Source: Collinsella aerofaciens
GTDB taxonomy: Bacteria > Actinomycetota > Coriobacteriia > Coriobacteriales > Coriobacteriaceae
Assembly (NCBI RefSeq): GCF_015670745.1
Contig: NZ_JADPCH010000003.1
Span: 58,598 to 122,597 of the forward strand
DNA: 64,000 bases
Reading direction: 5' to 3'
The notes under the pieces were generated by a model, which saw only the letters and a list, made by a program, of their open reading frames with translations, did no database searches and was not told where the DNA came from. Of this stretch, positions 15,838-24,543 are shown piece by piece. Made by a program: the position numbers and the translations under genes. Numbering within the stretch: the stretch's first letter is position 1; the number at the start of each line of letters is the position of its first letter.

Positions 15838-18561
15838 ATGGCAGCAACGGATATCGAGCGCGGACTCTCAACCGCCGAGGTCGAGGAGCGCATCGCCGCC
15901 GGTAAGATCAACCGCAACATGGAGCTCAAGACCAAGTCGGTCAAAGAGCTCATCATCGAGAACCTCTGCACGCTGTTCAATTTGATCAACGTGATCTTGG
16001 CGTTCCTGGTCATTTTGACCGGTTCGTTTAAGAACCTGACGTTCCTGTTTGTGGTGTTCCTCAATACCGCTATTGGCGTCATTCAATCCATGCGGTCCGA
16101 GAAGATGGTCGATAAGCTCACGCTGCTGACCTCTAAGAAGGCCATCGCGGTGCGCGACGGTGCCGAGGTGGAGCTCGACTTGGACCAGATCGTGCTCGAC
16201 GACATCATCCGCCTGGGGCGCGGCGACCAGATTCCCGCTGACGCCGTGGTGGTTTCCGGCGAAGCGCTCGTGAACGAGAGCCTGCTGACGGGCGAGAGCG
16301 ACCTTATTAAGAAGCAGCCCGGTTCCGAGCTCATGAGCGGCAGTTTTATCGACTCGGGCCTGCTGCGCGCTCGCGTGATCCATGTCGGCGCCGACAACTA
16401 CGTGGCTAAGATCAATAACGAGGCCAAATACGTCAAAAAGGTCAATTCCGAGATCATGAACGCGCTTAACGCCATCGTGCGCTTTGCGAGCATCATCATG
16501 ATCCCGCTCGGTTTGGCGTTGTTTGCCTCGAGTGTGAGCGAGCTGTGGGATGCCGCGGGAACCCCGGGCGATAGCGCGCTTTCGTGGTGCTTCTCCGAGC
16601 TGTTGGCTGGTCATGTGCCTTCGTCGGCGCTGCTGTCCACGGTGGGTGCCCTGCTGGGCATGATCCCGCAAGGCCTGGTGCTGCTGACCTCGTCGGTGCT
16701 CGCCATCGCCACGGTGCGCCTGGCCCGCCGCAAGGTGCTGGCACAGCAGCTCTACTGCATCGAGACGCTCGCTCGCGTTGACGTGCTGTGCCTGGACAAG
16801 ACGGGCACCATCACGTCGGGCCGTATGGAGGTCGAGGGCACGTATCCGCTGCCTGTTGAGGGTGTTGGCTTTGGCGTGGACTCGGACGAGGCGGCTGTTC
16901 CCGTCGATACCACAGTGCTCGATTTTGCGCTGGCTAACGTGGCACGTGCGACTTCGGCCGATGCCAACGAGACCTGCCAGGCGCTGCTCAACTATTACGC
17001 CGATCGCCCGGTCGAGGTGTCCGAGCCGCTGTCGGTCATTCCATTCTCGTCGTCTAAAAAATGGAGCGGCGCTTCTTTTGCGCAGGGCTCCTACGTAATG
17101 GGCGCCGCGCAATTTGTGCTCTCTGATCGTGCGTTTGCCCAGGTCGAGAACCGTGTCGCCGAGCTTGCCGATACCTGCCGCGTGCTCGTGGTGGCGCGCG
17201 TGGACGGCTTTACGCCCGATGGGGATATGGTGGGCGAGGCCGAGCCCGTGGGATTTGTGACCATCCGCGACGAGATTCGTACCTCGGCGGCCGAGACCAT
17301 CGGCTACTTTAACGAGCAGGGCGTGACCCTCAACGTGATCAGCGGCGACGACCCACGTACGGTGTCGTCGATCGCGCGCGTGGTGGGCGTGCCGGGGGCG
17401 GACGCTTATGTGGACGCCACGACGCTCGATACGCCGGCCAAGCTCGATGCCGCAGTGGACCGCTACCATGTCTTTGGTCGTGTGACCCCGCAGCAGAAGC
17501 GCGAGCTCGTGCAGGCGCTCAAGCGCCGCGAGCACACCGTGGCCATGACGGGCGACGGCGTCAACGACGTGCTGGCGCTCAAGGAGGCCGACTGCTCCGT
17601 CGCCATGGCGGCCGGCTCCGATGCCGCGCGCAACGTGGCCGAGATCGTACTCGTCGACAACGATTTTGCCTCGATGCCCGCCGTGGTGGCCGAGGGCCGT
17701 CGCTCCATCAACAACCTGCAGCGTTCGGCCTCACTGTTCCTGACCAAGACGCTGTTCTCGATGGGCCTGGCGGCGCTGTGTATCGCGCTGCCGCCGTACC
17801 CCCTCGAGCCCATCCAGATGACGCTCATTAACTTCTTCTGCATCGGCGCGCCGGGCTTTGTGTTGGGCCTGGAGCCCAACAATGCTCGTGTGAAGGGTGC
17901 GTTTTTGAGCAACGTACTCAAGCGTGCACTGCCGGCGTCGATTGCGGTCATTTTGGCTGCGGCGCTCGATATCTTTGTGGCGCGCGTGTTTGGCTTTAGC
18001 CAGCTCACGCTGTCTACGATGTGCCTGCTTACGTCGTGCGCGGCGAGCGTCAGCCTAATCTGGCGCATCTCGCAGCCTCTCACGCCCTTACGTGTGGTGC
18101 TCTTTGTGTTTGTAGTCGCCGGCATCCTGGTGGGCGTTATCGGATTCCCGGAGCTGCTGTCTATTGCCAACCTGTCGATGGGCCAGATGGTTATCTTGGC
18201 TGTTATCGTGGTCTTTACCTGCTCGGTGTTCTTTAAGCTCGCCACGATGATGGATTCGCTCAAGCCGCGTCGTCGTCATGCCGCAACTGGTTTTGGCCGC
18301 GGTGTGCGCGTCCGCCTGGGTCGCGGTGGCGGCAAGGTGAGCTCGACGGGCTCGACGGCCGAACGTTTTGCCAAGCGCGTCGCCGCCGACATGGCGCAGC
18401 GCCGCGAAGATCGCACCGCTCGCGAGGCCGAGGCCCGCGCACTCGAGGGCGTGGCCCAGGCCCAGCCCAAGAAAAAGAAGAGTACCGGAGCTAAGCGCTC
18501 TCGTGTGACCAAGTCCGCCCAAGGCATCAAAGTCTCGATGCCAAGCAAAAAGAAGAAGTAG
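15838..18561 (+). CDS. Cation-transporting P-type ATPase, CtpE-like
   Basis: A 907-residue P-type ATPase with about ten membrane helices. The actuator motif TGES begins at about residue 151, the phosphorylation motif DKTGT starts at Asp320, and the hinge motif TGDGVND contains Asp573. No N-terminal heavy-metal-binding CxxC domain is present, and the closest remembered pattern is CtpE/Exp7-like calcium transporters of Gram-positive bacteria. Substrate is therefore probably Ca2+ or another divalent cation, not proven. The C-terminal ~80 residues are cytosolic and very basic, ending in KKKK. I chose the ATG at 15838; an ATG at 15826 is the alternative. Upstream frame extension runs into the tRNA and is not real. 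Confidence 0.88.
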   Translation: MAATDIERGLSTAEVEERIAAGKINRNMELKTKSVKELIIENLCTLFNLINVILAFLVILTGSFKNLTFLFVVFLNTAIGVIQSMRSEKMVDKLTLLTSKKAIAVRDGAEVELDLDQIVLDDIIRLGRGDQIPADAVVVSGEALVNESLLTGESDLIKKQPGSELMSGSFIDSGLLRARVIHVGADNYVAKINNEAKYVKKVNSEIMNALNAIVRFASIIMIPLGLALFASSVSELWDAAGTPGDSALSWCFSELLAGHVPSSALLSTVGALLGMIPQGLVLLTSSVLAIATVRLARRKVLAQQLYCIETLARVDVLCLDKTGTITSGRMEVEGTYPLPVEGVGFGVDSDEAAVPVDTTVLDFALANVARATSADANETCQALLNYYADRPVEVSEPLSVIPFSSSKKWSGASFAQGSYVMGAAQFVLSDRAFAQVENRVAELADTCRVLVVARVDGFTPDGDMVGEAEPVGFVTIRDEIRTSAAETIGYFNEQGVTLNVISGDDPRTVSSIARVVGVPGADAYVDATTLDTPAKLDAAVDRYHVFGRVTPQQKRELVQALKRREHTVAMTGDGVNDVLALKEADCSVAMAAGSDAARNVAEIVLVDNDFASMPAVVAEGRRSINNLQRSASLFLTKTLFSMGLAALCIALPPYPLEPIQMTLINFFCIGAPGFVLGLEPNNARVKGAFLSNVLKRALPASIAVILAAALDIFVARVFGFSQLTLSTMCLLTSCAASVSLIWRISQPLTPLRVVLFVFVVAGILVGVIGFPELLSIANLSMGQMVILAVIVVFTCSVFFKLATMMDSLKPRRRHAATGFGRGVRVRLGRGGGKVSSTGSTAERFAKRVAADMAQRREDRTAREAEARALEGVAQAQPKKKKSTGAKRSRVTKSAQGIKVSMPSKKKK

Positions 18562-18664
18562 CTACGCGCCCTGGCGATGTTGAATTGGTGCCTTGTTCCT
18601 GTGGGGCCGTGGCGATGTTATGCTCTAACCTCGATTGTTTGAATTGCTTCGAAAAGAGGATGCC

Positions 18665-19807
18665 GTGATCTGCCCGCATTGCCTTAAGACTATCGAGGAC
18701 GGCGCCTCGTTCTGCCCCTACTGCAACGCCTATGTGGGTCCGGGCGATGGTCCCGAGCACACCGAGTTCGTGTTCTGTGAGGGCTGCGGTGCCCGTCTTT
18801 CTCCGCATGATCGCACGTGCCCAAAATGCGGACGCCCTGCTCCGGGTATCCTCTCCGAGGACGCGGCCGCATCCGACCTGGCAGCGGGCCGCACGGCGGG
18901 CTTTCCGCGCCTAACGCAAGAGCAGATCGATACCGAGGTGCCTCATGCGCCCGCCTCGGCTGCCGCGGTTCTTTCGGACGCCGCCGATCCTAACGAGACC
19001 TGCGTGCTGCCGGCTTTCGATAAGGATTTCGGTATCCCCAAGGTCGATATTCCCACGCCCGTTTCCCTGCATGACGATGCTCAAAAACCCAAGCGCAAGG
19101 TGCATCCCGACGAGGACGCCTATCACAAGCACAAGCGTCATATCCCCAAGCCGCTCATCGTCATCGCGGTCCTTGCCGTCGTTTGCGGCGGTGCCTATTG
19201 GTTCGTGACGGCCGATCCCATGGGTGTCATGCCTGCCTTCTACGACCAGTTTGGCCAGGCTGCGCAGACGACCTTCCCCACGCGCCAAAAGGGCGAGGCG
19301 ACTGAGGACGATACCAAGCAGGACGATTCTGCCGAGGTGGTCCAGGAAGAAACCGTGCTCACCGATGATCAGCTCTATACCAGACTCGACGGTCTGTATC
19401 AGACCATCGTGTCCTACGGTGATGAGGACCAGATCGGCGAGGTCATCGATTCCTTTAACAACGGCTATCTCCGAACGCCGCTGTCCACCCGCCAGGAGCT
19501 GTCGCAGAGTGCCTACGCCCTGCGCGACCAGATCAAAAAGACGCAAGATGAGCTTAACAACCTTAAGTATCAGGACGATACGGTCTATGCGGACGACATC
19601 GCCCACTTAAAGCAGCTTGCCGAGTGGATGTACGAGCGTGTCGACGTGATCTGCCAGAGCTGGGATATCTCGCTGGCCATTCCTGATGGTGAGTCGATGA
19701 GTTCCCACCAAAGCGAGATCCTGGCGCCCATCGCGCAGGGCGGCAACAGCGCGCTGAACCAGTACGACGCCAATGTGGGCTCCTGGAAGCCGCAGCAGCG
19801 TTCCTAA
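18665..19807 (+). CDS. Double zinc-ribbon, single-span membrane protein of unknown function
   Basis: A 380-residue protein starting at GTG 18665 with AAAGAGGA just upstream. Residues 3-20 and 38-55 contain four CxxC pairs (CPHC, CPYC, CEGC, CPKC), that is, two rubredoxin-like zinc ribbons. A low-complexity linker follows, then a basic segment, one membrane helix (about 163-180) and a ~200-residue outer domain that begins acidic and then looks helical. With positive residues before the helix, the zinc ribbons should be cytosolic and the C-terminus outside. I do not recognise the outer domain. The protein resembles, in layout only, the TcaA-type zinc-ribbon membrane proteins. It precedes a cyclophilin and a TPR membrane protein of similar topology. 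Confidence 0.75.
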   Translation: MICPHCLKTIEDGASFCPYCNAYVGPGDGPEHTEFVFCEGCGARLSPHDRTCPKCGRPAPGILSEDAAASDLAAGRTAGFPRLTQEQIDTEVPHAPASAAAVLSDAADPNETCVLPAFDKDFGIPKVDIPTPVSLHDDAQKPKRKVHPDEDAYHKHKRHIPKPLIVIAVLAVVCGGAYWFVTADPMGVMPAFYDQFGQAAQTTFPTRQKGEATEDDTKQDDSAEVVQEETVLTDDQLYTRLDGLYQTIVSYGDEDQIGEVIDSFNNGYLRTPLSTRQELSQSAYALRDQIKKTQDELNNLKYQDDTVYADDIAHLKQLAEWMYERVDVICQSWDISLAIPDGESMSSHQSEILAPIAQGGNSALNQYDANVGSWKPQQRS

Positions 19808-19845
19808 AATTAGTTCGCCATAGTCGGCATAACCTACGTGCGCAA

Positions 19846-19875
19846 TTGATGTAAGCGCATGCTTATTGCTACAAT
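19846..19875 (+). promoter_or_regulatory. Promoter upstream of cyclophilin gene
   Basis: TTGATG (19846-19851), 18-base spacer and TACAAT (19870-19875), followed 39 bases later by the cyclophilin ATG. The match is good in an otherwise GC-rich context. Confidence 0.55.
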
Positions 19876-19914
19876 TCGTACAAATATGCTTTAAACGCAC
19901 GAGGAAGGAACCAC

Positions 19915-20457
19915 ATGTTTGGTTTTAAGAAAGAGCTCTACACGCCCGAGTATCAGCTTGCCGGCGACGAGTGCGCCGTTATCGAGACGTCGAAGGGTAC
20001 CATCAAGGTCAAGTTTGACGGTGAGGGCGCTCCCATTCATGTCGCGAACTTCTGCGAGCTTTCCACGATGGGTTTCTATGATGGCCTTAAGTTCCATCGC
20101 TATGTGCCCGGCTTTGTCATTCAGGGCGGCGACCCCAATACCCGCGATATGTCCGGCGCCGACGTCGCTGCCGGTCTTGAGGGCCCTGACGGCATGCCCG
20201 GTACCGGTGGTCCCGGCTACTGCATCAAGGGCGAGTTTGCCACCAATCCGCGCAACAGCCATGTCGATGGTGCCCTTGCCATGGCACGCTCCATGGACCC
20301 CGATTCCGCGGGTTCGCAGTTCTACTTCTGCCTGGGTGCCCAGCATAACCTCGATTCCGGTTACACCGTCTTTGGTACCACGGTCGAGGGTCTCGATGTG
20401 ATTTCGCAGCTGCGTGCCGGCGACGAGATCGTCCATGTCGAGATCGTTCACGAGTAA
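19915..20457 (+). CDS. Peptidyl-prolyl cis-trans isomerase, cyclophilin type
   Basis: A 180-residue cyclophilin without signal peptide, so cytosolic. Family residues are seen in the FHRYVPGFVIQGGDP block (the usual catalytic FHR...FMIQGGD) and SAGSQFYFCLG, with GYTVFG near the end. The start has AGGAAGGA upstream. It accelerates proline isomerisation in protein folding. The next gene starts 12 bases after its stop, so the two probably share a transcript. Confidence 0.93.
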   Translation: MFGFKKELYTPEYQLAGDECAVIETSKGTIKVKFDGEGAPIHVANFCELSTMGFYDGLKFHRYVPGFVIQGGDPNTRDMSGADVAAGLEGPDGMPGTGGPGYCIKGEFATNPRNSHVDGALAMARSMDPDSAGSQFYFCLGAQHNLDSGYTVFGTTVEGLDVISQLRAGDEIVHVEIVHE

Positions 20458-20468
20458 AGGGGACTTCC

Positions 20469-21773
20469 TTGAATAGCCAGCTGATCCAACAGGGCCGCGC
20501 CGCTTACCGCGCGGGTGATTTTTCCGCTGCAGCCCAGATGCTTGGGGCGGCAAAAACTCCCGATGAGATTATGGGCGAGGCCGATCACCTTCGTGGCAAC
20601 GCCTTGATGCACCTGGGCATGTATGCCGAGGCCGCCGAGGCCTACGCCGCTGCCCTCAATGACGGCACCTACGGCAAGCGCGGCGCGCTGCTCACCAACC
20701 GCGGCAAGGCACTCGCCGCCGTGGGCGACTACACGACGGCCGCCCAGGCGTTCTCTGCTGCTACGCAGGATGCTTCCTATGCCACGCCGTTCAAGGCCTA
20801 TCTGGGCCTGGGTAACGCGCTGTTCCAGTCGGGCGACTATGCCAACGCGGGTACTGCCTTCCGTCAGGCTGCCATCGACGGCGCCAATCCGGCTCCTGCC
20901 GCCGCACTGGGCGAGCTTGGTCGTTGCTTCATTAAGCTCGGCCGTCCGGCGGATGCCGTGGAGACCTACCGCACGGCTATCGACTTTGCCGGCCCCCGCG
21001 ACGACACGCGTGCGCTCAACGCCGGCATGGGTCAGGCGCTTTCTGCCGCCGGCCGTCCCTCCGACGCACTCGACGCCTTTAACGCCGCTACTGCAGATGG
21101 CATCTACCAGCTCACCTCCGAGCAGGCCGATGAGCTTGCCCGCGTGCACGATTCGCTTGCCGCGATGTCTGCCCAGACGGCTATGGCCACGGCTCCGACG
21201 CCCGCGATGGACGCTCCTGCCGTCGATCCGCTCGATCCTACGGGCGCGACCGGTCAGTTTATGCCCGATCCCTCGGACACCGGCTTCTTTACGCTGTCCG
21301 AGTCCGAGATGGTCCAGCAGGACCGTCAGGATCGTAAGCAGGCCAAGGTCCGTCGTCGCCATCGCCACACGGGTCTCAAAGTCTTCATCGTGCTGCTTCT
21401 GCTCATTTTGATCGCCGCGGGCGGTCTGGGCTTTGCCTACACGCGCGGCTTTGGCTTCCCGTCTCAGGAGTCTGTCGTTTCCGATCTGTTCCAGGCTGCC
21501 GGGGACGGTGACACCGCAAAGGCCGAGTCTTGCCTGGCCTCGAGTCTGTCCGAGGACGCCAAGTCGATGATCATCTCTTCGATTCCGCAGGGCGCCACCG
21601 TGTCCGTCGAGGGCATGGATCAGTCCATGACCGAGACGACCGCTAAGGTGAAGGCATCGCTGTCCAAGGGCGGCGAGCAGGAGTACACCGTCAAATTCGT
21701 GCGCTCCGACAACCATATCGGCTGGGCCGTTTCCTCGCTCGATATGGATTTCTCGGCTGCTGACAACCAGTAG
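20469..21773 (+). CDS. TPR-repeat membrane protein of unknown function
   Basis: A 434-residue protein starting at TTG 20469 (AAAGGGGAC upstream). Residues 1-215 form about six TPR-like helical repeats, recognisable as alanine-rich units such as YAEAAEAYAAAL and ADAVETYRTAI. A linker follows, then a strongly basic stretch (about 286-301), one membrane helix (303-324) and a ~110-residue outer domain. The basic residues place the TPR region in the cytosol. Outer-domain function is unknown. It may scaffold a membrane complex. It follows the cyclophilin by 12 bases and precedes the mre cluster. Confidence 0.75.
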   Translation: MNSQLIQQGRAAYRAGDFSAAAQMLGAAKTPDEIMGEADHLRGNALMHLGMYAEAAEAYAAALNDGTYGKRGALLTNRGKALAAVGDYTTAAQAFSAATQDASYATPFKAYLGLGNALFQSGDYANAGTAFRQAAIDGANPAPAAALGELGRCFIKLGRPADAVETYRTAIDFAGPRDDTRALNAGMGQALSAAGRPSDALDAFNAATADGIYQLTSEQADELARVHDSLAAMSAQTAMATAPTPAMDAPAVDPLDPTGATGQFMPDPSDTGFFTLSESEMVQQDRQDRKQAKVRRRHRHTGLKVFIVLLLLILIAAGGLGFAYTRGFGFPSQESVVSDLFQAAGDGDTAKAESCLASSLSEDAKSMIISSIPQGATVSVEGMDQSMTETTAKVKASLSKGGEQEYTVKFVRSDNHIGWAVSSLDMDFSAADNQ

Positions 21774-21795
21774 TGACCTTATGGGATTTAGCTTT

Positions 21796-21828
21796 GCCCG
21801 GCGCTTCACCGCAAGTGAGGTGCCGGGC
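21796..21828 (+). terminator. Stem-loop after TPR gene
   Basis: A 14-bp stem with two wobble pairs (arms 21796-21809 and 21815-21828) and a CGCAA loop, placed between the TPR gene and mreB. No clear T-run follows, so termination is likely but not certain. Confidence 0.6.
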
Positions 21829-21888
21829 TTGCGCTAGTATGATGAGCTAGTAGTTTTCCAGCAATCATCCAACACATCAGGAGTTGCG

Positions 21889-22932
21889 TTGTTTTCTTTG
21901 ATGGATATGTTCTTCGGTAGCTATGCGGGCGATCTTGCCATCGACCTCGGCACCGCAAATACGCTTGTCTCCGTGCGCGGCAAGGGCATCGTCATTCGTG
22001 AGCCCTCCGTCGTCGCCATCGACAAGAACGACGAGCGCATCCTGGCGGTCGGTATCGAGGCAAAGCGCATGCTTGGCCGTACGCCCGGCAACATCGTGGC
22101 CGTTCGTCCCCTGAAGGACGGCGTCATCGCCGACTTCGATGTTACCGAAGCCATGCTTCGCTACTTTATCGACAAGGCTTCCGAGAAGCGCTATCCGTGG
22201 ACCCCGCGTCCGCGCGTTGTCGTCTGCGTTCCCTCCGGCGTCACGTCGGTCGAGAAGCGTGCCGTCTTTGAGGCCACGATCCAGGCCGGCGCTCGCCAGG
22301 CCTATCTGATCGAAGAGCCTATGGCCGCCGCTATCGGCGCCGATCTGCCCGTCGAGGAACCCACCGGCTCCATGGTCATCGACATCGGTGGCGGTACCAC
22401 CGAGGTTGCCGTTATCGCTATGGGTGGCATCGTCGTCTCGCAGTCCATCCGTATTGCCGGCGACGAGTTCGATCAGGCCATCCTCACGCACGTTCGTGAT
22501 GCCTACAACTTGGCCATCGGCGAGCGTACGGCAGAGGACATCAAGATCAAGGTCGGCTCCGCCGTGCCGCTCAAGGACGAGCTCGACGTCGAGGTCAACG
22601 GCCGCGACGTGATCACCGGTCTGCCCAAGACCGTGCGCATCGAGAGCGAGGAGATTCGTCGCGCGCTCAACAAGCCGCTCGACGAGATGGCCAAGGCCGT
22701 CAAGGACGCACTCGACGCTACGCCTCCCGATCTTGCCTCGGACCTTATGTACTACGGTATTTTGCTGACTGGTGGCGGCGCGCTGCTGCGCGGTCTCGAC
22801 GTGCGCCTGCGCGATGAGACCGGTGTTTCGGTCAACGTCAGCCCCACGGCGCTCGATAACGTCGTTAACGGCTGTGCCCGCGTGCTCGAGGCCAATGCGT
22901 TTGATGGCGGCTTCGTCCAGACCAATGCTTAA
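21889..22932 (+). CDS. mreB: Rod-shape-determining actin homologue MreB
   Basis: A 347-residue bacterial actin that guides lateral wall synthesis. The phosphate-1 loop is IDLGTANT, the middle contains EEPMAAAIG, and phosphate-2 is IDIGGGTTEVAVIA. Near the C-terminus LTGGGALLRGLD is the adenosine motif. Length is normal. The TTG start has AGGAG upstream. It opens a five-gene block mreB-mreC-mreD-mrdA-rodA with short gaps, the standard elongasome operon. Confidence 0.97.
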   Translation: MFSLMDMFFGSYAGDLAIDLGTANTLVSVRGKGIVIREPSVVAIDKNDERILAVGIEAKRMLGRTPGNIVAVRPLKDGVIADFDVTEAMLRYFIDKASEKRYPWTPRPRVVVCVPSGVTSVEKRAVFEATIQAGARQAYLIEEPMAAAIGADLPVEEPTGSMVIDIGGGTTEVAVIAMGGIVVSQSIRIAGDEFDQAILTHVRDAYNLAIGERTAEDIKIKVGSAVPLKDELDVEVNGRDVITGLPKTVRIESEEIRRALNKPLDEMAKAVKDALDATPPDLASDLMYYGILLTGGGALLRGLDVRLRDETGVSVNVSPTALDNVVNGCARVLEANAFDGGFVQTNA

Positions 22933-22953
22933 TTTCCAAAAGGTGGATTCCAT

Positions 22954-23952
22954 TTGGCACGATCTTCGGGTTTCTCCACAAATCTGAATACCAAGCGACA
23001 ATCAACGGGTATGCGCCCGTTGATTGTTTTCAGCCTGATTTCGGTGTTGCTGCTCACGTTTTACATCCGCGAGGGCGAGGCAGGACCGATTCATGCCGTG
23101 CGTTCGGGCGTGACGACGATTACCTCGCCGGTGCGCTTTGTGGGCTCGGCTGTGGCGGCCCCCTTCAATGCGATCGGCAACGTGTTCTCTAACCTTACGG
23201 CGTCGCAGGACACGCTTGACGAGCTTAAGAAGCAAAACGAGGAGCTGACCTCTAAGGTTGCTGAGCTCTCCGAGGCTCAAAAGACCGCCGAGCGTCTGGA
23301 GGGGCTGGTCGGCCTGCAGTCGACCTACAACCTCAAATCGACCGCTGCTCGTATCGTTGGTGCCTCGGGCGATGCCTGGACCTCGACCGTAACCATCGAC
23401 AAGGGCTCTGCCGACGGCCTTACCATCAACATGCCCGTGACGAGTTCTGCCGGTGTTATCGGTCAGATTATCGAGGTATCGGCCAAGACCTCTACCGTGC
23501 GCCTTATTGGCGACGAGAACTCGGGTGTGTCCGCCATGGTACAGGACACGCGCGCCCAGGGCATGCTGCAGGGTCAGGCTGACGGCACGCTGCGTCTTGA
23601 GTACGTGAGCGTCGACTCCGATGTTAAGGTTGGCGACATCATCGTGACCTCGGGCATTGGCGGTGTATTCCCCAAGGGTCTACCGCTCGGCACCGTCTCG
23701 TCGGTTGAGAAGTCGGCAAACGACGTGTACTACACCATTGTGGTGCGCGCTCAGACCACGGCCGAGAACAACGAGGAAGTGCTGGTCATCACCTCGCTGA
23801 CCGACGAACAGTCGGCTTCGGATGAGGACGTGAGCACCGCTAATAGCACGCCGCAGGGAACGTCGCGCGACGCTGCGACCAAGACGAAGGACGAGAGTTC
23901 GGATGACAGTTCCGACGCGTCCGAGACGACCGATTCCGGCTCGAGCGAATAG
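22954..23952 (+). CDS. mreC: Rod-shape-determining protein MreC
   Basis: A 332-residue bitopic protein: a short cytosolic N-terminus, one helix at about 22-38, a coiled coil at about 83-120 (LDELKKQNEELTSKVAEL) and the MreC beta-barrel domain up to about 275. The last ~55 residues are a disordered Ser/Asp/Thr-rich tail, longer than in model proteins. It links MreB to PBP2/RodA outside the membrane. The start is TTG with AAAGGTGG upstream. Confidence 0.95.
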   Translation: MARSSGFSTNLNTKRQSTGMRPLIVFSLISVLLLTFYIREGEAGPIHAVRSGVTTITSPVRFVGSAVAAPFNAIGNVFSNLTASQDTLDELKKQNEELTSKVAELSEAQKTAERLEGLVGLQSTYNLKSTAARIVGASGDAWTSTVTIDKGSADGLTINMPVTSSAGVIGQIIEVSAKTSTVRLIGDENSGVSAMVQDTRAQGMLQGQADGTLRLEYVSVDSDVKVGDIIVTSGIGGVFPKGLPLGTVSSVEKSANDVYYTIVVRAQTTAENNEEVLVITSLTDEQSASDEDVSTANSTPQGTSRDAATKTKDESSDDSSDASETTDSGSSE

Positions 23953-23963
23953 GGGGCATGTCC

Positions 23964-24530
23964 ATGGATCTACACGAGCAGGGGATGAGCTCCCGTACGT
24001 TTGTAATCGCCGCCATCGTGTGCGTGCTGCTGCAGGCAGGCCTGGCACCGCAGATCTCCATTGCGGGCGGTCGCGTCAACTTCATGATTATCCTGGTGTG
24101 CCTAAGCGTGTTCTCGGGCGACCCGACCCGTGCCGTCGTGTGCGGTTTTTGCAGCGGCTTGTTCTATGACCTGTCCGCTGCCGTGCCGGTGGGCATTATG
24201 TCGCTCCTGCTGACCGTGGGTTCTTTTGCCCTGGTGCACAGCGCCGTCGGTCAGACGGGCGGTACCCCAAGTGCGCGCGGCGTCACTGTGGGCGCCTTCG
24301 CGCTCGTCATTAATGTGATCTACAGCATCATCTTGCTGTTTATGGGTTTGGAGACGAGCTTTGTCGTGGCGATCTTCGGCCATGCGCTGCCGTCCTCGAT
24401 CCTGACGGGTCTGGTTGCCATTCCGTTTTTGATGTCCGGCGTCGTGCCACAGTCCGGCTATGGATTCTCCGCACGTGGCGGACGCCAGACGGGTATGCGC
24501 TTTAAGCCCAAGACCCGCAAGCTCAAATAG
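23964..24530 (+). CDS. mreD: Rod-shape-determining membrane protein MreD
   Basis: A 188-residue integral membrane protein with about five helices and a conserved-type GFCSGLFYDLSAA loop, typical of MreD. I prefer the ATG at 23964 because AGGGGG lies about nine bases upstream; the ATG at 23958 is too close to it. It ends in a basic tail. It lies between mreC and the PBP2 gene and is part of the elongasome. Confidence 0.9.
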   Translation: MDLHEQGMSSRTFVIAAIVCVLLQAGLAPQISIAGGRVNFMIILVCLSVFSGDPTRAVVCGFCSGLFYDLSAAVPVGIMSLLLTVGSFALVHSAVGQTGGTPSARGVTVGAFALVINVIYSIILLFMGLETSFVVAIFGHALPSSILTGLVAIPFLMSGVVPQSGYGFSARGGRQTGMRFKPKTRKLK

Positions 24531-24543
24531 GGGAGGCCCGTAG

